14,941 bases of DNA from JBCAWW01 sp039024315. Lineage in GTDB: Bacteria; Bacteroidota; Bacteroidia; J057. A program made the position numbers and the translations under genes. The notes beneath the pieces are model-generated. The model saw only the letters and a program-made list of their open reading frames with translations, had not been told where the DNA came from and searched no databases. Every line of letters begins with the position of its first letter. Position 1 is the stretch's first letter. Shown piece after piece: positions 7,535 to 14,174 of this stretch. The DNA lies in the NCBI GenBank assembly GCA_039024315.1, contig JBCCQN010000198.1:1-14941 (forward strand), given 5' to 3'.

Positions 7535-8635
7535 CTAGGTAAAGGCACAATCCGCATCGCCATCTTGAATAACGATTTCGCCCTGAGCTGTGATATCATC
7601 GGCAAACTCTTTGGCGATGATATAGTGTCTTCGCAGATCGCGAAGGTGGAAAAAAGGATGCTGATTGGCGCGAATATGAGCCACTAAGGCTGGGTGAAAG
7701 ACCGAAAGCATATTGAGCTTCATTTGCTGCATATGCTTGAAAATCAGTTTTGCCACTTCTGGCAGCAAGTCCTCTTCTACATAGAGAAAAGGCACCTTCA
7801 TGTGTTGGTTCCGCACCGAAAGCATCAGCAAGCCTGCCAGTTCTCCCGTTCGGCGATATAGCCGTAGCAACATAAAATCAAAGCGCTCATCTACGGCCGA
7901 AAAATGATAGCGGCGACTATAATCATCTTGATCGGGCCCACTCAATATCCAGGGCTGCATGAGCATCCAATTGATTTCGGCCTGACCTCGCCTGAAGACC
8001 TGATTGTTTTGACGAGCTATTAGGAAATTCTCCAGCTCATCATCCAACTCATTGACATACTCCCAATGTAAGTTGGGGCGATAGTTTTTGAGTTTGACTC
8101 GCAGATCATTAGGAAGATTAAGCAGCCAATCGCCAAGCATTAGCAATGGTTTTAGGCGCTGAAAAAGGGGCTTCTTCCTCGGCAGAACTTTAGCGGTATT
8201 AAAACGCAAAAAGCCTCGCAACCCCACGGCTTGGTGGAGATCTACGAAGGCTTCGGCGCGGTCATACAAGCGTTTGGCCGCGGGCGTAAATTCAGTTACT
8301 AATATGCGTTGGTCATAAGCGTTCAGCGCAGCTGCTACCAACTTGCCACCAATGCCCTGCCCTCGCGTGATGGGGTTGACCCACATACAACTCAACCAGC
8401 CTCCCCGTGCATGTTTACCATTGATAAAGATCTCATCAGGCAGCACGCCGAGATAGCCTACCAGTACATTTTCCTCATTATAGGCCAGTAAAAGGATCAC
8501 ATCCTCGGCTTGCAAACGAGGATTTGCAATATGCGAAAGCGCACGATGGCGGCTAATCGGCAAGACTGGCGATTGCTCGTATTCGGCAGAATAAATGTAG
8601 GCTTGAAGGTCAGCAGCGCGGAGTTCCTTGATCAT
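7535..8635 (-). CDS. GNAT-family N-acetyltransferase with extra C-terminal domain
   Basis: A 366-residue protein. Residues ~1-130 form a GNAT domain: acetyl-CoA-binding motif A is the strand around WLSCMWVNPI followed by RGQGIGGKLV (91-100), with the later GNAT helix and strand seen in ILVTEFTPAAKRLYDRA. GNAT enzymes move an acyl group from acyl-CoA to an amine; the acceptor here is unknown. The remaining ~230 residues are unusual in length. Residues ~250-345 (LLRLYRRTGELAGLLMLSV through MLSVFHPALVAHIRA) have the strand-helix pattern of a second, degenerate GNAT-like fold, which is inference. The ATG lies 4 bp behind the stop of the 193-residue gene, so it is the third gene of a tight unit. 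A near copy of the 14-bp dispersed repeat lies within it at 8319-8332. Confidence 0.82.
   Translation of the reverse strand: MIKELRAADLQAYIYSAEYEQSPVLPISRHRALSHIANPRLQAEDVILLLAYNEENVLVGYLGVLPDEIFINGKHARGGWLSCMWVNPITRGQGIGGKLVAAALNAYDQRILVTEFTPAAKRLYDRAEAFVDLHQAVGLRGFLRFNTAKVLPRKKPLFQRLKPLLMLGDWLLNLPNDLRVKLKNYRPNLHWEYVNELDDELENFLIARQNNQVFRRGQAEINWMLMQPWILSGPDQDDYSRRYHFSAVDERFDFMLLRLYRRTGELAGLLMLSVRNQHMKVPFLYVEEDLLPEVAKLIFKHMQQMKLNMLSVFHPALVAHIRANQHPFFHLRDLRRHYIIAKEFADDITAQGEIVIQDGDADCAFT
8319..8332 (+). repeat. Dispersed 14-bp repeat, near copy inside the GNAT gene
   Basis: GCGTTCAGCGCAGC matches GCGTTCYGCGMAGC at 13 of 14 positions. It lies on the strand opposite to the gene, within the AAALNAY codons. 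Coding pressure alone could produce a single degenerate match, so it counts only as support for the family. Confidence 0.4.
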
Positions 8636-8639
8636 GGGC

Positions 8640-9221
8640 TTATCCGATTTTACGGATTTCCTGCATCAGGACGCGATGACTATTGCTATGAGTCAATCCT
8701 TTGATCATGATTGTATCGTCCCAGTGATCGCGCACAATCCCATTGAGGCTGTGTGGTACGCTGATTTGATAGGGCAAAGGATTACCTGCCTCGTCTGTCA
8801 AGCGAATATGACGCTGACTAGCATCGGCATAAGAGAGTTTACCCACGATCTCAATGTCCTGCGTATCGGCTTCGTCCATGTCTTGAGGATCGCTGCCTTC
8901 GAGGTGAAATTGAGCGAGTTCGAGCAAATCTCTCAACTCATCGATGATCTCTAATGGAGGCTCTTCCGAAAGGGCTCGACCAGCAATTTTTTCGGCTTCG
9001 CGCCAATCTTGAGCGTTGATCGCTAAAGAGGCAGCAGAACGAAATAGTACCGCTCTAGAAGTTTGCGCTTGGGCATCCGTATCTAAGGCAGCTTGCTTTT
9101 CGAGTTGGCTAGCTTCGGCGAAAAGAGAAACAGCCTCATCCGTTTGGCCTCTCATACGCGCTATGAAAGCACGTTCTGCGAGATCCATGGCTTCAGTATG
9201 TAAACTGTTCGTTTGACTCAT
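8640..9221 (-). CDS. Uncharacterised protein: helical N-terminal half, beta C-terminal domain (pair member 2)
   Basis: A 193-residue cytosolic protein I cannot name. Residues ~8-105 are strongly helical with a TPR-like look (AERAFIARMRGQTDEAVSLFAEASQLEKQ, then ASLAINAQDWREAEKIAGRAL); an acidic linker follows at ~109-122. Residues ~123-190 form a small beta domain (IEIVGKLSYAD, HIRLTDE, YQISVPHS, IVRDHWDDTIMIKG). Similar architectures exist in unrelated bacteria as hypothetical proteins, usually beside a relative of the next-listed protein, from my recollection rather than a search. Its ATG overlaps the upstream stop codon in an ATGA, implying translational coupling and probably a stoichiometric partnership. 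An adaptor role, or one half of a two-component toxin or defence pair, is speculation. Confidence 0.7.
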   Translation of the reverse strand: MSQTNSLHTEAMDLAERAFIARMRGQTDEAVSLFAEASQLEKQAALDTDAQAQTSRAVLFRSAASLAINAQDWREAEKIAGRALSEEPPLEIIDELRDLLELAQFHLEGSDPQDMDEADTQDIEIVGKLSYADASQRHIRLTDEAGNPLPYQISVPHSLNGIVRDHWDDTIMIKGLTHSNSHRVLMQEIRKIG

Positions 9222-9751
9222 TTTTCGGCGAAGTATGACAATAATTTACGAAATTCCGTTACGATCACCAAAGCAGGTAAGCCTAAATGATCACTTCGTT
9301 GGGTTTGCTTAAGCTTTGCTTTGACGCGGCGTTCTATCAGTTTAAGATCCCCTGATAGGATACCGGATATTTCTAAACGTACGCTGCCTTCAAAGAGTTC
9401 GCTTTCTGCGGTATTTTCTTTCGGGCCTAACCAGTAGTCAAAGCCGGTTCCTTTTACAGAGCGCCCAGTAACCGTTAGGTCGGTCAGGGCCAAAACTAAG
9501 AGGATCGCCATGGCCGTAGCCCCGTACTCAGTAGCCTCTCCTTTGTCTCGCCAACTGTTGCGGATCTGATCGTTTAACTCTCCCGCCCAATGTAAGGTCA
9601 ACATATCATTGATGTCTCCCATGACGCCGAGCTCAGCTCCGGATTCGTGCTCCCCTTCGGCCAAGCAGACCTGACATGCTTCTACCAAAAAAGCCCCAAA
9701 AGCGGGACTAATGGCGGGTAAACCTTCGATCAATCGTTCGAGTTGAATCAT
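9218..9751 (-). CDS. Uncharacterised protein with GTGFDYWLG motif (pair member 1)
   Basis: A 177-residue protein of unknown function and the first gene of the unit that continues with the 193-residue protein (4-bp overlap) and the GNAT gene. Visible pattern: an N-terminal helix with GAFLVEACQVCL, a helix with E75 in ATEYGATAMAILLVLAL, a strand with D105 in GTGFDYWLG, a strand with E127 in SVRLEISGI, and a basic helix KLIERRVKAKLKQ. The order helix-E, strand-D, strand-E recalls a PD-(D/E)XK nuclease core, but the usual lysine is replaced by S129, so nuclease activity is only a hypothesis. The hydrophobic helix at ~78-90 is too short and alanine-rich to be a confident membrane segment. No promoter was recognised in the 265-bp upstream region. 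Confidence 0.72.
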   Translation of the reverse strand: MIQLERLIEGLPAISPAFGAFLVEACQVCLAEGEHESGAELGVMGDINDMLTLHWAGELNDQIRNSWRDKGEATEYGATAMAILLVLALTDLTVTGRSVKGTGFDYWLGPKENTAESELFEGSVRLEISGILSGDLKLIERRVKAKLKQTQRSDHLGLPALVIVTEFRKLLSYFAEK

Positions 9752-9855
9752 CCGCTACGAAGATGCGGAAAATTCTGCGTGATAAAGAAATTTGGTGATG
9801 GTTTTTCTGAGAGATGCTTTTGAGCTATAGCTGGCTTCTTTTGTTGGGGATTACT

Positions 9856-9869
9856 GCTGCGCAGAACGC
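9856..9869 (-). repeat. Dispersed 14-bp repeat, exact copy (minus orientation)
   Basis: The minus strand reads GCGTTCTGCGCAGC followed by AG, identical over 16 bases to the copy at 10689-10704 on the other strand. The two flank the first ~200-residue paralog gene as an inverted pair about 0.8 kb apart. It lies in the 265-bp intergenic region 9752-10016. Confidence 0.75.
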
Positions 9870-9894
9870 TTGTCTCTAAAAAATTGGATTCATT

Positions 9895-9977
9895 CCTCCC
9901 CCTCAATCCTCCTCCGAAGGGAAAACCTTCGGTTTGTAAAACCATTTCCCCCGTTGGAGGGGGCAGGGAGAGGAAAA
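9895..9977. repeat. Intergenic palindromic element with C-rich and G-rich arms
   Basis: A C-rich left arm CCTCCCCCTCAA (9895-9906) faces a G-rich right arm starting TTGGAGGGGGCAGG (9954-9967), an imperfect inverted repeat. Between them lies a perfect hairpin, CCGAAGG-GAAAA-CCTTCGG (9914-9932). The element sits upstream of the 9751-7535 unit and behind the ~200-residue paralog. C/G-rich inverted elements of this look recur between genes in Bacteroidota in my recollection; that this one is multicopy cannot be tested within one window. A minus-strand open frame across it is judged spurious. I see no other gene in 9752-10016. Confidence 0.55.
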
Positions 9978-10016
9978 GATAAATTCATTACGAAACGGAA
10001 TTAGCTCCCATCAGCC

Positions 10017-10619
10017 CTAGTAATACGAGAAATTAGGATCATCCTCGTAGGCAGTCCCGATGGCACAAAGATGGTCAAGCGTAAAGGCAAACAGATCAAA
10101 GAGATCATGCAACTGATCAATGTCCTTCAAGATCCCACCAACCTGATAGTAGAGCTCATTGACATCATCAGGGAATTTAGGTTTTTGGAAAAGTGAGGCT
10201 TCTCGTCTGAGTTGTAGCGTGATCTTGGGCTGAAAGCTAATCAACTCTCTAATCCGAGGGTTCGCAAACATCATTTTGAGCTTACGCTCATCGCTGCCTT
10301 GGATGATAAAATCTTTGTCAAATTCAGGGTATCCCACTTCGATGTCTTGCATTTTGAAGACCTTGCCAATGCGGTGGCCAAAATGCTGGCGCTGGATTTT
10401 AAAAACAAAATCGTCCCGATTGATGTAGGGAGCACGGATACGGGTAAAGGTAGATTTATCTACCGTAAAAGTATCTAAGGTAACTAGCCAATCACCATAA
10501 TAGGCTTCTACTCGATCTGACTTGAGCCATTGCCCTTTCAAAAATTCTCCATCTAACTGATCGGCTAGTTGTCGCCAGATTTCTTTCTTGCTTTTGCCGA
10601 ATAAGCCTCTCTTTGCCAT
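10017..10619 (-). CDS. Uncharacterised ~200-residue protein, paralog A
   Basis: A 200-residue soluble protein, roughly 70% identical by eye to the neighbour at 10743-11342, with near-perfect stretches (STFTRIRAPY, DIEVGYPEFD, IQGSDERKLKMMFANP, LDHLCAIGTAYEDDPNF). It has an N-terminal helix, a beta-rich middle (YGDWLVTLDTFTV) and a helical end. The segment FDKDFIIQGSDERKLKMMFANP..I..LI recalls the DUF3137 (galanin-like) pattern of an F-x-V strand followed by a helix and 'P.i..L'; this is a tentative comparison. It has no signal peptide or catalytic motif that I recognise. The 123-bp gap to paralog B carries an exact copy of the 14-bp repeat. It is the last gene behind lutABC, possibly but not certainly in the same transcript. 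Confidence 0.75.
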   Translation of the reverse strand: MAKRGLFGKSKKEIWRQLADQLDGEFLKGQWLKSDRVEAYYGDWLVTLDTFTVDKSTFTRIRAPYINRDDFVFKIQRQHFGHRIGKVFKMQDIEVGYPEFDKDFIIQGSDERKLKMMFANPRIRELISFQPKITLQLRREASLFQKPKFPDDVNELYYQVGGILKDIDQLHDLFDLFAFTLDHLCAIGTAYEDDPNFSYY

Positions 10620-10686
10620 ACGCTGAATTTAAGTAGAAAGACAAAAGTAGGTAGTAGTTTGACCTCACTGCAAATAAGTCTGGGAT

Positions 10687-10704
10687 AAGCGTTCTGCGCA
10701 GCAG
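10687..10704 (+). repeat. Dispersed 14-bp repeat, exact copy between the two paralogs
   Basis: GCGTTCTGCGCAGC at 10689-10702, extended to AAGCGTTCTGCGCAGCAG. It contains the perfect 8-bp palindrome CTGCGCAG. It is intergenic, within the 123-bp gap between the duplicated genes. Confidence 0.75.
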
Positions 10705-10742
10705 CAATTACCAACTCACTCAATCCAAAGAAAAGCCCCTTT

Positions 10743-11342
10743 CTAATACAAAAAATTGGGATCATCCTCATAAGCTGTCCCGATCGCGCAAAGGTGATCA
10801 AGGGTGTGGGCAAACAATTCAAAAAGATCATGTAGCTGATCCAAGTTGACAATTATCCCATTGGCTTGAAAATAGAGTTCATTCACATCAGGAGGAAATT
10901 TTGGCTTTTGAAAAAGGGGAGCTTCTCGCCTCAGCTGTAACATAATTTGGGGCTGATAGCTGATCAACTCTCGAATCTTAGGATTGGCAAACATCATCTT
11001 GAGTTTGCGTTCATCGCTCCCTTGAATCACAAAGTCCCGATCAAATTCAGGGTATCCGACCTCGATGTCCGACATGCCAAAAATCTTCACAAATCGGTGG
11101 GCGGCGGTTTCTCGGATAATCCTAAAGATAAAATCATCTCGATTGACGTAGGGAGCTCGGATTCGAGTAAAGGTAGATTCACTGACCGACAATGTATCTA
11201 GACTCACCATCCAATCGCCATGATAGGCATCTACTCGATCTGCTCGTTTCCAATTACCCCTAACAAAATCCCCTTGCAATTGGTCGGCTAACTGTTCCCA
11301 GATTTCGCGCTTATGCTTAGCAAATTGATCAATTTTTCCCAT
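10743..11342 (-). CDS. Uncharacterised ~200-residue protein, paralog B
   Basis: A 199-residue protein, the tandem duplicate of the 10017-10619 gene, nearly the same length and alignable with almost no gaps. Its ATG lies only 10 bp behind the lutC stop, so it is very likely in the lut transcript. Divergence is greatest in the first ten residues, around residues 75-85 (IRETAAHRFVKIFG versus IQRQHFGHRIGKVFK) and near 160; the core and the DPNF ending are conserved, which argues that both copies are functional. The function is unknown. Co-location with lactate oxidation genes might mean a role in the same stress or carbon-source response, but no sequence feature shows this. Confidence 0.78.
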   Translation of the reverse strand: MGKIDQFAKHKREIWEQLADQLQGDFVRGNWKRADRVDAYHGDWMVSLDTLSVSESTFTRIRAPYVNRDDFIFRIIRETAAHRFVKIFGMSDIEVGYPEFDRDFVIQGSDERKLKMMFANPKIRELISYQPQIMLQLRREAPLFQKPKFPPDVNELYFQANGIIVNLDQLHDLFELFAHTLDHLCAIGTAYEDDPNFLY

Positions 11343-11352
11343 GAAAGAAAGA

Positions 11353-11952
11353 TTAAACGTTCTGCGAAGAAGGCATCAAAGCAATCATCAAAGTTCTCGC
11401 CCCATGCGCACCTAATACCAAAGATTGTTCGATATCAGCCGTTTTGGAAGGACCTGAAATAAAGATGCCAAAGCCTGGGATTTCAGTACCAATACGTTCA
11501 TAGGCCTGGTGCATATTCCAGACCAAATCTTCCTTAGACAGAACGATCACCAGATGTTGGGTAATAAAGGGTAGGACTCGCTCAGGCAAGATCGTTTCAG
11601 GAATCCAAATAGCCGCATTTTCCCCCACTCCAAATTCTCCGTGAATAATAGCGACGTCAAGATCAGCCAATTGATGGGCATCATTTATTTGTTGCCAATC
11701 GAGCGGAGACAGGGCAAGGCCTTCGATTTGGTGGGCTATTTTTTTAGCCTCCGGATAACGCTCATTCACGGCTAATGCTAGTTCGTCCCAGTTATTGACA
11801 CTTATCACTTGGGCGCCTACTCCTTCTGCCGCTGCGCGGAACGCTTCTCCCACATCTTCCACCGGCTGCGGGAATTGAGGCAGCTCCGGCAGGGGTTTTA
11901 GATCCGGCTTATTGGCTTTGATTGCTTTCAGTATATCTTCTCGGGAGGACAT
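11353..11952 (-). CDS. lutC: LutC-like lactate utilisation protein (LUD domain)
   Basis: A 199-residue LUD-domain protein (PF02589), the third subunit of the LutABC system that oxidises L-lactate to pyruvate in B. subtilis and relatives. Conserved features: IIHGEFGVGENAAIW (103-116), the LVIVLSKEDLV stretch, and the C-terminal ISGPSKTADIEQSLVLGAHGARTL signature (165-188). The length is normal. Gene order lutA-lutB-lutC is preserved; an 83-bp gap to lutB contains a 14-bp direct repeat. Two copies of the dispersed repeat affect this gene: an exact one encoding EAFRAAA at residues 36-42, and a degenerate one forming the last codons (PSSQNV, then stop). Cytosolic; LutC itself lacks cysteine clusters. 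Confidence 0.9.
   Translation of the reverse strand: MSSREDILKAIKANKPDLKPLPELPQFPQPVEDVGEAFRAAAEGVGAQVISVNNWDELALAVNERYPEAKKIAHQIEGLALSPLDWQQINDAHQLADLDVAIIHGEFGVGENAAIWIPETILPERVLPFITQHLVIVLSKEDLVWNMHQAYERIGTEIPGFGIFISGPSKTADIEQSLVLGAHGARTLMIALMPSSQNV
11355..11372 (+). repeat. Dispersed 14-bp repeat, degenerate copy at the end of lutC
   Basis: ACGTTCTGCGAAGA at 11357-11370 matches GCGTTCYGCGMAGC at 12 of 14 positions. It covers the last codons of lutC on the opposite strand, so the lutC tail SSQNV is translated from the repeat. Confidence 0.45.
11831..11846 (-). repeat. Dispersed 14-bp repeat, exact copy inside lutC
   Basis: The minus strand reads GCGTTCCGCGCAGC followed by GG, in frame with lutC and encoding A-F-R-A-A. 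It has the same reading phase as the helicase copy at 1833-1846. Confidence 0.7.
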
Positions 11953-11959
11953 TGAAATT

Positions 11960-11989
11960 TGTTGAAGGGTTGATCTGTTGAAGGGTTGA
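11960..11989. repeat. 14-bp direct repeat upstream of lutC
   Basis: TGTTGAAGGGTTGA occurs at 11960-11973 and again at 11976-11989 (period 16). It lies in the 83 bp between the lutB stop and the lutC start, within the lut transcript. It could be replication slippage or a leader element; no function is visible. Confidence 0.5.
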
Positions 11990-12035
11990 ATGGGAATTGC
12001 TTTTATCAGACGCTAATTGACTTTTTTTCCCTCAC

Positions 12036-13394
12036 TTATCCGTTCTTTTTCATCCAGTCGCGGAAGCTTTGCTTGGGAGCATCTGGCAGATCGCGGCTTT
12101 TGCCCCAAGTGTTCCAAGGGCCATAGACCAAGCTCGAAGGAAATAATCGCAGCGACCAGCGGGCTCTTTTGCCTAGCCATCGATACAGTTTCGGACGCGC
12201 AAATACCCAAGCGGCCATTTGCATGCTCCAACGCTTGGAACGAGGAAGGTGGCCTTCTTCAGCAATGATCTGCCTCCACTTATACAATTGGGTGTGAATG
12301 TCAATTTTGACGGGACAAACATCGCTACAAGAACCGCAGAGGGTTGAAGCAAAGGGCAAGGAGGCATGCTTTTTTAGATCAATGCCTGGGGTAAGGATCG
12401 AACCAATCGGGCCCGGTACAGTCGTCCCATAACTATGGCCTCCACTGCGGCGATAAACCGGACAAGTATTCATACAGGCACCACAACGGATGCATTGCAA
12501 AGACTTACGAAAATCCGGACGGCCCAACTGATTGCTACGCCCATTGTCAAGGATGACAATATGCATTTCGCTGCCAGAACGAGGCTTATGAAAATGAGAG
12601 CTGTAAGTAGTAATCGGTTGTCCGGTAGCACTCCGAGCCAGTAATCGTAAAAACACCCCTAAATCCGCCAAACGAGGGATAAGTTTTTCCATGCCCATAC
12701 AATGGATTTGCAGTTTGGGAAGGTGAACGCCCATATCGGCATTGCCTTCATTGGTGCAAACTACCACGCCACCCGTTTCGGCGATGGCAAAATTGACACC
12801 CGTAAGCGCGGCATCTGCCTGCAAAAAGCGTTCGCGGAGGTGCTGACGCGCCGCCTCTGTCAAATATTGAGGATCACTGGCACCCGCTTCGGTGCCCAAC
12901 TTTTCATGAAATAAGTCGCCGATCTCTTCCTTCTTGAGGTGGATGGCAGGCATCACGATATGACTAGGGGGTTCGTCTTTGAGCTGGACGATACGTTCGC
13001 CAAGATCAGTGTCTACAACTTCAATCCCCATACGCTCCAAAAAAGGATTAAGATGGCACTCTTCCGTCAGCATTGATTTGCTTTTGACGAGGCGTTGGAC
13101 CTTATGCTTTTGGAGGATATCGTAGACAATTTTATTGTGCTCAGTAGCGTCTTTGGCCCAATGAACTGTAACCCCATTGGCTTGGGCATTGGCTTCAAAT
13201 TGGATCAGATACTCGTCCATATTGGAGAGCATATGACCTTTGATCTGGGAGCCTAGCTCGCGTAAATCTTCCCATTCTGGCACCGTCACCGCCTGCCGAT
13301 CGCGTTTCTGGCGAACGAACCATAGCGCCTGATCATGCCAGCCTGTGCGGGCTTGGTTTTGATTGAATTGGGTAGCGGCTTTGGCGTGGCTCAT
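12036..13394 (-). CDS. lutB: LutB-like iron-sulfur lactate utilisation protein
   Basis: A 452-residue LutB homologue of usual length. The N-terminal ~300 residues form a LUD domain (IAETGGVVVCTNEGNADM at 204-221, DNGRSNQLG at 283). A ferredoxin-like region follows with C301-x2-C304-x2-C307-x3-C311-P and C353-x2-C356-x3-C360-P; the missing eighth ligand may come from elsewhere. The C-terminal tail (~385-450) is basic and aromatic. With LutA and LutC it forms the proposed cytosolic electron-transfer complex oxidising L-lactate. The ATG at 13394 lies 42 bp behind the lutA stop. No lactate permease or LutR-type regulator is visible in the window. A loosely repeat-like AAGCGTTCGCGG lies in it at about 12827, too degenerate to count. 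Confidence 0.93.
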   Translation of the reverse strand: MSHAKAATQFNQNQARTGWHDQALWFVRQKRDRQAVTVPEWEDLRELGSQIKGHMLSNMDEYLIQFEANAQANGVTVHWAKDATEHNKIVYDILQKHKVQRLVKSKSMLTEECHLNPFLERMGIEVVDTDLGERIVQLKDEPPSHIVMPAIHLKKEEIGDLFHEKLGTEAGASDPQYLTEAARQHLRERFLQADAALTGVNFAIAETGGVVVCTNEGNADMGVHLPKLQIHCMGMEKLIPRLADLGVFLRLLARSATGQPITTYSSHFHKPRSGSEMHIVILDNGRSNQLGRPDFRKSLQCIRCGACMNTCPVYRRSGGHSYGTTVPGPIGSILTPGIDLKKHASLPFASTLCGSCSDVCPVKIDIHTQLYKWRQIIAEEGHLPRSKRWSMQMAAWVFARPKLYRWLGKRARWSLRLFPSSLVYGPWNTWGKSRDLPDAPKQSFRDWMKKNG

Positions 13395-13436
13395 GGTTTT
13401 ATCGAATAAGGAATGATGAAAGCAGAAGGAGAAGTC

Positions 13437-14174
13437 TTAATTGCGGCTATTGAGGATTTCGGCAATATGCAGGAAGCGGAAAGGACGTTTTTCGCGTTTT
13501 GCGATACCTTGTAAATGCATCAGACAGGACATATCACCACCGGTGATGACAGCCGCATTGCCTTGGCTATGATCAGCTAGCCGATCTTGGCCCATACGGA
13601 CAGAAACAGCAGCTTCTGAAACCGCAAAGGTGCCACCAAAACCACAGCATTCGTCTTGGCGATCTAAATTCACTAACTCTAAGCCAGATACTTTGTTAAG
13701 TAGTCGCCTTTGCAAGGAGTAATCTGCGATCATGCGTTCCGAGGATCGGCCTTGTCTTAAGCCCCGCAATCCATGACAACTTTGATGCAATCCCACGCGT
13801 TCCGCGAAGCGGGCTCCCACCTCCTCTACCTGCAAAATATCGGTCAAAAACTGGCAGAGCTCATAACTACGTTCACGGACTTCTACCACCTCTTGGCGCT
13901 GCTCCAAAATGTTATAATGCTTACGCATGTGATAAATGCAGCTCCCACTAGGGCCGACGACATAATCAAAGCCAGTAAACTGGGAAACCATGTGTTCTGC
14001 GGTAGCAATAGCCTCTTTCTCAAATCCCGAATTAGCCATGGGTTGACCACAGCAGGTCTGATCCTTGGGGTAATGCACCTCCACACCCAAATACTGCAAA
14101 AGCTCTAGACTGGCAATCGCAACCTGCGGATAAAACTGATCAATATAACAGGGGACAAAGAGGGCTACCTTCAT
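13437..14174 (-). CDS. lutA: LutA-like cysteine-rich (CCG domain) lactate utilisation protein
   Basis: A 245-residue LutA homologue built from two CCG domains (PF02754), which bind an iron-sulfur cluster or related cofactor. The first domain has C9, C41-C42-G in DQTCCGQP and C79 in GPSGSC; the second has C133 in HQSCHG, C176-C177-G in DECCGFGGTFA and C217 in GGDMSCLMH. The ending RFLHIAEIL matches the family. It is the first gene of lutABC. The ATG at 14174 begins right behind an interrupted palindrome, and only 31 bp separate it from the upstream monooxygenase-like gene, so the operon may start further upstream. An exact repeat copy lies antisense within GARFAERV (residues 120-127) yet keeps the conserved protein pattern. 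Confidence 0.93.
   Translation of the reverse strand: MKVALFVPCYIDQFYPQVAIASLELLQYLGVEVHYPKDQTCCGQPMANSGFEKEAIATAEHMVSQFTGFDYVVGPSGSCIYHMRKHYNILEQRQEVVEVRERSYELCQFLTDILQVEEVGARFAERVGLHQSCHGLRGLRQGRSSERMIADYSLQRRLLNKVSGLELVNLDRQDECCGFGGTFAVSEAAVSVRMGQDRLADHSQGNAAVITGGDMSCLMHLQGIAKREKRPFRFLHIAEILNSRN
13797..13812 (+). repeat. Dispersed 14-bp repeat, exact copy inside lutA
   Basis: GCGTTCCGCGAAGC at 13797-13810, extended by GG; identical over 16 bases to the helicase copy at 1833-1848. It is antisense to lutA, so here it is read in the opposite direction, giving R-F-A-E-R. Confidence 0.7.

Noticed and set aside
9748..9945. 65-residue minus-strand open frame starting MVLQTEGFPFGGG
   Set aside because: It is the translation of the palindromic C/G-rich element and the 14-bp repeat, so it is a spurious repeat-derived frame rather than a gene.
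12827..12840. AAGCGTTCGCGG as a further dispersed-repeat copy in lutB
   Set aside because: It needs a deletion and further mismatches to match the 14-mer; coding composition can explain it.
13733..13748. GCGTTCCGAGGATCGG in lutA as a repeat copy
   Set aside because: Thirteen of sixteen matches, but it is interrupted in the core and lies close to a perfect copy; I could not separate it from chance.
13773..14108. 111-residue plus-strand frame within lutA
   Set aside because: Antisense shadow of lutA, whose cysteine motifs are intact.
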